A stretch of 64,000 nt of DNA, from assembly GCA_021817845.1 (NCBI GenBank), contig JAKAFW010000022.1:5645-69644 (forward strand), in the 5' to 3' direction. A program made the translations under genes and the position numbers. The notes beneath the pieces are model-generated. The model was not told the DNA's origin, searched no databases, and saw only the letters and a program-made list of their open reading frames with translations. Numbering within the stretch: the first letter of the stretch is position 1; the number at the start of each line of letters is the position of its first letter. The DNA is from FEN-1297 sp021817845. GTDB taxonomy: Bacteria; Bacteroidota; Ignavibacteria; Ignavibacteriales; Ignavibacteriaceae. Below, piece after piece: positions 25,355-32,758 of this stretch.

Positions 25355-26587
25355 TCAAGACGGAATTTCGACAAGGTAATATTCAGCCGCACTTAGAGTA
25401 GAGATTTCATACTGTGATAATGCAGCAGGAATAAAAATCGATTCTCCTTTTGAAAATTTCTGTGAAGATTTAATATCGCCGGACTTCCATATAATTTCAA
25501 TTGTTCCTTCGGTAATTAAATACACAGCTAGCTTACCTTTGGATTTTTTCATTTGTGGAAATCCGCTTTCTTTCCGGTAATGTGAAACTTCGAATTCTTC
25601 CGCTATAGTTTTGTAAGTTACTTCATCTTCTTTTTGTTCTTCATTTATGATTTCATATTTAGCAAAATCATATTTAATAATATCCAACAAAGTCTTCACA
25701 TCTTTAAACTTATTCGTCAGTCCGGCGCGAACGACGTTATCCGAATTTGCCATACACTCAATTATATTTCCTTTTATATATGCGTGAGGGACGCCAGCTT
25801 GCGTAAAGATAGCCTGTCCTTTTTCTAAATGTATTATATTGAAAAAGAAAAATGAAAGTAGACCTATATCTACGCCGAACAAGTCATATTGTGTAAGGAA
25901 CTGAAACTCTTCCGGCAATAAAGTTGATTTAACCTTTAACCGTTCGGCTATTTTTTGAATACATTTAGAAAGGTTTTCTGATTCATCTGCTCTCTTCATA
26001 ATTTCGCTATAGAGATCTTGAATATTTTTCTCAATCTCCTGATCATTTTTAGAGTTTAATACTTTTGCAATAAGGTCTTCGCCGATAAAATCATTAAGCT
26101 CAGGCAGAGAAATTAAATTTTGCACAATTTCTTTTACGGGGCGAAAGCCAGCAATTGCAGCCAGGGAATCTAAAGCAACAGCTATTTCAGGTTTATGATT
26201 ATCATCGGGATAATTTTTGGGGTCCAATGAATGCAATTTTTCTGCTTGAATTTTATTTGGATGAGTTTGGATAGAAAGCGCTTTATCTGAAGAAAGGACT
26301 TTTAGCAAAAAAGGAAATTGCCCGTTGAATTTCCGAACTACATAATCGCCTAAACATTCAACAGGATGATCTTTAACAAATTTATTAAGAGGGATATTTA
26401 CGTTGTCTACTACAATTTCCGACGGACATTTCGGATGAGCGCCAATCCATAATTCGGCATAAGGCAATCCTGGTTTTGCTTGGACACCCAAGAACTTTGG
26501 AATAAAAGCATTTTCATCTTTCGTTCCCCAATCATAGTATTGAGCTTTATTAATTAGCTTATACGGTTGTGCAGAGAATTTTTTCAA
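25355..26587 (-). CDS. manA: Mannose-6-phosphate isomerase, class I
   Basis: A 410-residue type I phosphomannose isomerase that interconverts mannose 6-phosphate and fructose 6-phosphate for GDP-mannose and polysaccharide supply. Zinc-site motifs are visible: LSIQTHPNK (about residues 101-109), NHKPEIAVAL, and the family signature AGVPHAYIKGNIIECMANSD with NVVRAGLTNKF. The C-terminal cupin is complete. It is a single gene bracketed by inverted copies of repeat R2. Confidence 0.93.
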   Translation of the reverse strand: MKKFSAQPYKLINKAQYYDWGTKDENAFIPKFLGVQAKPGLPYAELWIGAHPKCPSEIVVDNVNIPLNKFVKDHPVECLGDYVVRKFNGQFPFLLKVLSSDKALSIQTHPNKIQAEKLHSLDPKNYPDDNHKPEIAVALDSLAAIAGFRPVKEIVQNLISLPELNDFIGEDLIAKVLNSKNDQEIEKNIQDLYSEIMKRADESENLSKCIQKIAERLKVKSTLLPEEFQFLTQYDLFGVDIGLLSFFFFNIIHLEKGQAIFTQAGVPHAYIKGNIIECMANSDNVVRAGLTNKFKDVKTLLDIIKYDFAKYEIINEEQKEDEVTYKTIAEEFEVSHYRKESGFPQMKKSKGKLAVYLITEGTIEIIWKSGDIKSSQKFSKGESIFIPAALSQYEISTLSAAEYYLVEIPS

Positions 26588-26645
26588 TTTAATCCTTAAT
26601 TAACGATAACAAATATAAGTTTATCAATATACCTCACGCAAATTC

Positions 26646-26775
26646 ACAATTACAAAAACGGTATTAGAGAAACCGATGAATCGGTTGAAATGTATTCTTT
26701 TAATTTCATACCCCACGAATAAAATTCGTGGGCTGCTTTTTGGCATTTCAATAGATTTCATAAAAATGAATGACC
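26646..26775 (+). repeat. Repeat family R2, copy 3
   Basis: Plus-strand copy with AACCGATGAATCGGTT (26671-26686) and CCCACGAAT...ATTCGTGGG (26712-26732), flanked by ATTACAAAAACGG and AATGACC as in copy 1. The remaining gap to 27016 shows no gene and must hold the etfB promoter. Confidence 0.85.
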
Positions 26776-27016
26776 TTAAAATAATATTCCGCAAACCTGC
26801 CTATCTTCCAATAAAGGAGGAGTCGGAATATCTTATTAGACAGTACAACTAAAAATAATTCATTAAAAAATTCTTATTTACGAGAAAGTTTTATTATATC
26901 CTGAAATTTTTCGCTCCGGTTCTGTATCTTTTCTTATAAAACGAAGAAAAAATAGAATGCTTCATAAGGCACAATTCTTGCCTTAAATAGATGTTTTTCT
27001 TATCATTTGAGGGAAT

Positions 27017-27907
27017 ATGGGTTATAAGAGTATAGTCCTAGTAAAGCAGGTACCGGATACGGCAAATATTTCCGGGCAGGTAATGAAAGAAGACGGGACA
27101 GTTAACCGTTCTTTACTGCCTGCAATATTTAATCATGAAGACCGTGTTGCGCTTGAAATGGCGCTTCAAGTTCAGGATAATTACGGAGGAAGTGTCAGCG
27201 TAATAACTATGGGACCTCCGCGCGCTTCCGATGTACTTCGCGAATGTTTATTCATGGGCGCAGATGAAGCTTTCTTGATTAGCGATAGAAAATTTGCAGG
27301 AGCTGATACGCTGGCAACTTCTTATGTTCTTTCTGAAGCAATAAAAAAGATTGGAAGCTACGATTTTATTTTTGCAGGAAGGCAGGCTATTGACGGAGAT
27401 ACAGCTCAAGTTGGACCGCAAACTGCCGAGAAATTAGGAGTACCTCAAATTACTTACGCTCAAGAGATAGTAAATATTAATGAACACCATGTTGTTATAA
27501 AGAAAAAAATTGAAGGGGGATATGAAGTTCTTGAGTCACCGCTGCCCGTTCTTGTAACGGTATTAAAGGATTCTGTTTTTCCCCGCCCTTACAAGGCAAA
27601 GCGGGTTATGGCTTATAAAAATGCAAAGACCTTAATGGAATTAGAAAAGCTTACCGAAGGAAATTCACTCCTCTACATTGACCAGTTAAAGTATGAATAC
27701 ATGGCGAAGCATCTTTACATCAACACGATGACTATGGATGATCTTCAATTGGATGTTGAGCGGTGCGGCGTCGCGGGCTCTCCGACTAAAGTACACAAAA
27801 TTGAGTCAGTAGTTCTCACGGGCAATAAACACGAACACATCGAACCTAATAAAATCGGTATTGGTACGCTTATAGATAAATTAATGGAAGATCATATTTT
27901 CGGATAA
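27017..27907 (+). CDS. etfB: Electron transfer flavoprotein subunit beta
   Basis: A 296-residue EtfB/FixA protein, somewhat longer than the usual 250-260. Key features are the N-terminal ILVKQVPDT-like VLVKQVPDTAN, the AMP/FAD-binding region FAGRQAIDGDTAQVGPQTAE and the recognition-loop area CGVAGSPTKVHKIE. With EtfA it accepts electrons from acyl-CoA dehydrogenase. It begins a tight three-gene operon with etfA 4 bases downstream. Confidence 0.94.
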   Translation: MGYKSIVLVKQVPDTANISGQVMKEDGTVNRSLLPAIFNHEDRVALEMALQVQDNYGGSVSVITMGPPRASDVLRECLFMGADEAFLISDRKFAGADTLATSYVLSEAIKKIGSYDFIFAGRQAIDGDTAQVGPQTAEKLGVPQITYAQEIVNINEHHVVIKKKIEGGYEVLESPLPVLVTVLKDSVFPRPYKAKRVMAYKNAKTLMELEKLTEGNSLLYIDQLKYEYMAKHLYINTMTMDDLQLDVERCGVAGSPTKVHKIESVVLTGNKHEHIEPNKIGIGTLIDKLMEDHIFG

Positions 27908-27911
27908 ATTT

Positions 27912-28931
27912 ATGATAACAAGAAACAACGACGTTTGGGTTTTTATTGAACATCGCGGAGAAAAGACTGCCGATGTAAGTTTAGAGTTACTTTCCAAAGG
28001 TAGAAAACTTGCATATCAGCTCAACGGAAATTTAAAAGCGGTAGTTATCGGGTTCAAGGTGGAATCTATTGCTAAGGAAACGTTCAGATACGGCGCTACA
28101 GAAGTATTGCTGGCAGATCATCCGGAATTAGAACATTACCGGACTTTGTCCTACAGCAGGGTTTTAAGTGAGCTGGTTGATAAATACAGACCCGGAGTAG
28201 TCCTTTTTGGCGCTACTATTATCGGGAGGGATTTAGCTCCCCGTATTGCATCTTTTATAAAAAGCGGATTAACAGCCGATTGCACAGATCTACAAATTTC
28301 CGATGTTAAATATCTCCGTAATGAGTATAAAAATCTTTTACTTCAGATTCGCCCGGCTTTCGGAGGAAATATTATTGCAACAATTATCTCTCCCGAAGTA
28401 GATGTACAGATGGCTACAGTACGTGAAGGCGTTATGCGTCTTGAACCATTGGATAAGCCTGTAGACGGGAAAATAGTACCAGTATCTTATCAGCCTTCAG
28501 AGTTCGACTCTATCGTGAAAATTATTGAGCAGCACACTCAAGAGAATAAAGTCAATTTAAAAAGTGCGCCAATAATTGTCGCCGGAGGATATGGATTAGG
28601 AACTAAAGAAAATTTTAAGCTTGTGCAGGAGTTGGCAGCGACAATTGGCGGAGAAGTAGCAGGAAGCCGTGCTGCAGTAGACGCCGGGTTTATCACACCT
28701 GATCGCCAGGTCGGGCAAACCGGTGTTACGGTACGCCCTAAGCTTTATATTGCAATCGGTATTTCGGGCGCAATTCAGCATCGTGCCGGAATGCAGGAAT
28801 CAAATAAAATTATTGCTATAAATAGTGACCCAGAAGCTCCTATATTTGGTGTTGCTCATTACGGCATTGTAGGCGATGCTGCACAAATTATACCTACATT
28901 TATAAATGTTTTTAAGCAAAAGTTGAGATAA
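27912..28931 (+). CDS. etfA: Electron transfer flavoprotein subunit alpha
   Basis: A 339-residue EtfA/FixB protein. The C-terminal FAD domain signature is clear: GGYGLGTKENF, then GSRAAVDAGFITPDRQVGQTG, YIAIGISGAIQHRAGMQES and INSDPEAPIFGVAHYGIVGD. It forms the heterodimer with EtfB and passes electrons to the quinone pool through ETF dehydrogenase or another acceptor not in this window. It is separated by 3 bases from the acyl-CoA dehydrogenase. Confidence 0.95.
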   Translation: MITRNNDVWVFIEHRGEKTADVSLELLSKGRKLAYQLNGNLKAVVIGFKVESIAKETFRYGATEVLLADHPELEHYRTLSYSRVLSELVDKYRPGVVLFGATIIGRDLAPRIASFIKSGLTADCTDLQISDVKYLRNEYKNLLLQIRPAFGGNIIATIISPEVDVQMATVREGVMRLEPLDKPVDGKIVPVSYQPSEFDSIVKIIEQHTQENKVNLKSAPIIVAGGYGLGTKENFKLVQELAATIGGEVAGSRAAVDAGFITPDRQVGQTGVTVRPKLYIAIGISGAIQHRAGMQESNKIIAINSDPEAPIFGVAHYGIVGDAAQIIPTFINVFKQKLR

Positions 28932-28934
28932 GCC

Positions 28935-30656
28935 ATGTCAAATTTTTTCACTGAAAACTCAGATTTGTTATATCAATTCAACAGACTTGATTTGGATGAA
29001 ATTGTACGACTTACCGAAAACGATTATAACGAAGCCAAAGATTTCCCATATGCTCCGGTTAATTATGAAGATGCTCTGGAAAATTATAAAAAAATTTTAG
29101 AGGTGGTTGGAGATATTGCCGGTAATTTCATTGCTCCACGCGCAGCCTCGGTTGATGATGACGGTGCTTCTTTTAGTGAGGGCAAGGTAAAATATGCAAA
29201 AGGGACAAAGGAATCATTGGATCTTCTTTCTAAGGCAGAATTAATGGGAATGATTTTGCCTCGCGAATACGGCGGTCTGAATTTTCCTACAACAATTTAT
29301 ATGATGGCAGTTGAAATAATTTCAAGAGCAGATGCATCTTTAATGAATATTTTCGGTCTTCAGGATATCGGGAAAACAATTGCTCAATTTGCCAACGAAG
29401 AATTAAAATCAGAATATCTTCCCCATTTCGCTTCAGGCAACTATACAGGTGCAATGGCATTAACTGAGCCTGACGCAGGATCTGATCTTCAAGCTGTTAA
29501 ATTGACTGCCTATCAAGACGAAAAAGGCAAATGGTTTTTACGGGGGGTTAAAAGATTTATAACCAACGGCAACGGAGAAGCCCTTTTAGTGCTTGCGCGA
29601 ACGGAAGCCGGGACTAAAGATGCACGAGGTCTTAGTATGCTTGTTTGTTACGGAGATGAAACGGTAAAAGTCAGAAGAATCGAACATAAGCTTGGAATAC
29701 ACGGCAGTCCGACCTGCGAGCTTCAATTTAATGATACGCCTGCACAATTAGTCGGTGAAAGAAGATTCGGGCTTTTGAAGTATGTTCTGTACCTAATGAA
29801 TCGTGCGCGTGTTGGTATTGGCGCACAATCACTCGGAATATCTCAAGCTGCTTACGAAGAGGCGTTAAAATATGCAAAAGCAAGAGAACAATTCGGCAAA
29901 CCGATTTCTCAATTGCCGGTTGTTACAAACATGTTAGTTGAAATGCGAGTTACGCTTGAAGCAAACCGAACATTGTTTTATCAAACATGTCAATGGCTTG
30001 ATAGGAAAGAAAAATATGACGAACAACTTGAAAAATTAAAAGCAGAAAAAAAATCTTTGTCGGAGATTAACGACAAATTAAAAGAAGCTACAAAGGTTGT
30101 TACATTTCTTACTCCATTGACTAAATATTTACTTTCCGAATCGGCAAATAAGATCACTTACGATGCACTTCAAATTCACGGCGGAACGGGATATATGAAG
30201 GAGTTTAGCGTAGAAAGATTATTCCGTGATGCGAGGATTACGAATATTTATGAAGGCACATCTCAGATGCAGATTGTTGCAGCTTCAGGTGGGGCTATAA
30301 ATGATGTGCTTTGCGAATACCTTGATGAATGGGAAAAGAAGGAATATAAGGGAAATCTTTCACACCTATTATCTCATTTGCAGAATATGAGACAAATTTT
30401 TTATGATTGTCTTAAATACCTTAAAGACAAAAAGGATAAAAGCTTTCAGGACATTGCAGCTAAGGACATTGTAGAAATTTATGGAAGTATTTACATTGGA
30501 TATTTATTATTACAGGAAGCAAATTCCGATAACCGCAAGATTTTTACTGCAAGGCGTTTTATATTAGATGCTGTTGCGAAGGCAATGAAAAACCAGGAAA
30601 CAATTAAATCGGAACTTTATTCCGATGTTCTTCATGCAGATACAATTTTACTATAA
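28935..30656 (+). CDS. Acyl-CoA dehydrogenase
   Basis: A 573-residue FAD enzyme, longer than the usual 380, with an N-terminal extension of about 60 residues and an extra C-terminal helical region (about 470-573). Signature motifs are GAMALTEPDAGSDLQAVKLT, RARVGIGAQSLGISQAAYEE and the catalytic Glu in ITNIYEGTSQMQI. It oxidises an acyl-CoA to the enoyl-CoA and reduces the co-encoded ETF. Chain-length preference cannot be read. Together with the nearby FadL-type porin it indicates fatty-acid oxidation. Confidence 0.93.
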   Translation: MSNFFTENSDLLYQFNRLDLDEIVRLTENDYNEAKDFPYAPVNYEDALENYKKILEVVGDIAGNFIAPRAASVDDDGASFSEGKVKYAKGTKESLDLLSKAELMGMILPREYGGLNFPTTIYMMAVEIISRADASLMNIFGLQDIGKTIAQFANEELKSEYLPHFASGNYTGAMALTEPDAGSDLQAVKLTAYQDEKGKWFLRGVKRFITNGNGEALLVLARTEAGTKDARGLSMLVCYGDETVKVRRIEHKLGIHGSPTCELQFNDTPAQLVGERRFGLLKYVLYLMNRARVGIGAQSLGISQAAYEEALKYAKAREQFGKPISQLPVVTNMLVEMRVTLEANRTLFYQTCQWLDRKEKYDEQLEKLKAEKKSLSEINDKLKEATKVVTFLTPLTKYLLSESANKITYDALQIHGGTGYMKEFSVERLFRDARITNIYEGTSQMQIVAASGGAINDVLCEYLDEWEKKEYKGNLSHLLSHLQNMRQIFYDCLKYLKDKKDKSFQDIAAKDIVEIYGSIYIGYLLLQEANSDNRKIFTARRFILDAVAKAMKNQETIKSELYSDVLHADTILL

Positions 30657-30668
30657 TTTAAATATTCA

Positions 30669-30785
30669 TAGCGCGGCAAGCCGCAATTTTGAATGTTGAA
30701 TTTTGAATTTTGAATGAAACGCAATGAAATTTATCATAAAAATATCTTGACATAAAAAACAAAGATTTAAAAGTATATACTATAG
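30669..30785 (+). repeat. Repeat family R1, copy 4
   Basis: A clean copy from TAGCGCGGCAAGCCGCAATT to TATATACTATAG. It ends 8 bases before the ATG of the small gene at 30794, so it forms essentially the whole upstream region of that gene. Confidence 0.88.
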
Positions 30786-30793
30786 GTTATATT

Positions 30794-31006
30794 ATGAAAA
30801 AAGTAAAAAAAATTGCTTACCGTTTTTTTGACGATAACGAGGAAAAACATTATGTGCTCTCTTCGCTAAATCACAAAGAATTAGAAGCGCTGGTAGAAAA
30901 ATTCAAAGCTAAAAGAGAGAAAGTAGTAGCCAAAGATTTTGTTTCTTATCTTAAAAGGCATGATGAGGCTGCGGAAGAAGTAATACTTAAAGATTTTTAT
31001 TTTTGA
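30794..31006 (+). CDS. Small hypothetical protein
   Basis: A 70-residue basic protein (starts MKKVKKIAYRFFDDNEEKHY) rich in Lys and Glu, with a mid-section LNHKELEALVEKFKAKREKV that is probably helical. I recognise no family and there is no clear ribosome-binding site. It lies directly behind an R1 repeat copy and before a hairpin. Composition and a clean frame support a real gene, but it could be spurious. Confidence 0.55.
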   Translation: MKKVKKIAYRFFDDNEEKHYVLSSLNHKELEALVEKFKAKREKVVAKDFVSYLKRHDEAAEEVILKDFYF

Positions 31007-31084
31007 TTCCTGTAATTAAAAAGAATTAAAATATAAAGTTCAGATAATACATTTTTTGGGGCCCCTTCTTTTTATAAAATAATC

Positions 31085-31122
31085 AGTTGCACAACACTCT
31101 TTAAATTGAATGTTGCACAACT
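31085..31122 (-). terminator. Hairpin terminator of the FadL-type gene
   Basis: A perfect 12-bp inverted repeat AGTTGCACAACA (31085-31096) / TGTTGCACAACT (31111-31122), 18 bases after the stop of the minus-strand porin gene, is followed on that strand by an AT-rich T stretch. Confidence 0.75.
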
Positions 31123-31139
31123 AATCATTATAAATAAAA

Positions 31140-32411
31140 TCACATAAAAGAATATCCGATTTCAAGTTGCCATTGGGTCATGTTCAATTTGATTGTCTGC
31201 TGCCCCGGAGCTTCAAGAGGATTAGAGCCGGTCACGCTGCCTGCAGGAGCAAACATTAGTGATAAGGATAATTCATTACTTGAATTCAATTTCTTTGAAA
31301 AGCCTGCTGTTATATGATTCTGAACAACTGCGGGAGCTAAGATATTAAACAAAACTTCAGATTCCGGTACAGGTTGAGTTCCATAAGAATAGCCCGCCAT
31401 CCAGGTCCAATCATTCGCTGTTTTATACATAACTCCGAATTTTACAACGGTAACGTCTTTCCAGCCAAAACCAGCGCCGTTATCCGAACCTAATTGGCTC
31501 GTCATAATATTTGGCATAAAAGGGTCTCCGACTGAATGAACTCCGCTGTAATATATTTCTTGAACATCTAAAGCAAAGGTCAAATCTTCTGTTGCTTTAG
31601 CAGCCAAGCCAACAGTCCAATTTGCGGGAACGTCAAAATCACCTTGCTGTGCAAATAAACCGGCATACTCTTTAAATTTTGTCATCAACATTTTTGTTTG
31701 ATAAGAAGCTCCAACAGATAAATAAGGAAGGATTTTTCCCATATAACCAACTCTTACTCCAAAACCGGTAGAGGTACTGTTTCTGTTGCCTGATAGATTT
31801 TGGGGATCGCTTGAAAACCCGGCGAAGGACAAAATGCCCTTAGCAGAAAACATTTGATATCCAAAAAGTGCGGTAATACCAAGCGCGTTACCGGGGAGAA
31901 ATTCGTTTGCATAAGTAACGCCAAGAAACATTTGATTTATGCTAACACCTGTAGAAGGAGAAGTTGGATCGTAGAAAGTCCTGGTATTATAATTTGAGTT
32001 CATTCCGCCATTTGCATAAGCCATGGCGCCTATTGCACTAGTTTCATTTAACTTCCATGTAGCGGCAATACTGGGAATGACAAAATAATTTGTTTCACTT
32101 TTTACTTGACCGGGCGTTAAACCAAAAGTGCCGGGGTAGCCGGAAGGATTTCCAGAAACTGTATAATCACGAAGTGGGCTAAATAAACCTAAGTTTATTT
32201 CATATTGACTCTTGTCCAAGAAAGCTAAGCCCGCCGGGTTTGTCGCAGCTCCCATGGAACTTAGTGAGAGTGCTACACCTGCTCCAGCTAATGAGGAATA
32301 TTTAGTTCCATATCCATGCTTAAAATACCCTCCGGTAGCGAAAGTATAACTTATTAAGGATAAAGAAAAAAGAAAGACTAAGGCTATAGTAACAGATAGT
32401 TTGTGTTTCAT
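31140..32411 (-). CDS. OmpP1/FadL/TodX family outer membrane transporter
   Basis: A 423-residue outer-membrane beta-barrel with signal peptide (about 1-25, ending YTFA). The mature N-terminus TGGYFKHGYGTKYSSLAGAG and SLSSMGAATNPAGLAFLDKS are the FadL hatch and NPA box. The C-terminus ends in alternating aromatic strands (WQLEIGYSFM). It imports hydrophobic compounds such as long-chain fatty acids. It sits next to etfBA and acyl-CoA dehydrogenase, in line with fatty-acid use. Confidence 0.93.
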   Translation of the reverse strand: MKHKLSVTIALVFLFSLSLISYTFATGGYFKHGYGTKYSSLAGAGVALSLSSMGAATNPAGLAFLDKSQYEINLGLFSPLRDYTVSGNPSGYPGTFGLTPGQVKSETNYFVIPSIAATWKLNETSAIGAMAYANGGMNSNYNTRTFYDPTSPSTGVSINQMFLGVTYANEFLPGNALGITALFGYQMFSAKGILSFAGFSSDPQNLSGNRNSTSTGFGVRVGYMGKILPYLSVGASYQTKMLMTKFKEYAGLFAQQGDFDVPANWTVGLAAKATEDLTFALDVQEIYYSGVHSVGDPFMPNIMTSQLGSDNGAGFGWKDVTVVKFGVMYKTANDWTWMAGYSYGTQPVPESEVLFNILAPAVVQNHITAGFSKKLNSSNELSLSLMFAPAGSVTGSNPLEAPGQQTIKLNMTQWQLEIGYSFM

Positions 32412-32442
32412 TAAAGTGTTCCCTTTAATTTATTATAAAGTT

Positions 32443-32476
32443 TTGATAACTATTATTTGATAATTATAGTTATCAA
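32443..32476. promoter_or_regulatory. Inverted repeat upstream of the FadL-type gene, possible operator
   Basis: Two 15-base arms TTGATAACTATTATT (32443-32457) and AATTATAGTTATCAA (32462-32476) pair with a single mismatch around a 4-base centre, 31 bases upstream of the porin start codon. Size and symmetry suit a dimeric repressor site. The remainder of the 32412-32758 gap shows no gene and must hold divergent promoters. Confidence 0.5.
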
Positions 32477-32758
32477 CTTTCTTGCCATTGTCAAGTATCT
32501 AATTTCCCATAGGAAAGTTATAAAGCAGCATTAGATATTTACTATTTGTAAGAAAAACACATTTCAGATTCTTGTCTCTTGGAAATAGGAATAATTGTTC
32601 GATAACAAACAATCAAGTTTTAGAGAGTTAATATTCAAAAGCAATTTTAGTCTAATACTTTTATTAAATTAACGGAGGCATTATAATCTCATAATTCAGT
32701 TAAAAAAATAACCAGTGTATTTCTGTTTTTATTTTAATAAAAACCGAAAGGGAAAAAA

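Noticed and set aside
30736..30785. Standard sigma-70 promoter within repeat R1
   Set aside because: TTGACA and TACTAT are about 25 bases apart, too far for a normal spacer.
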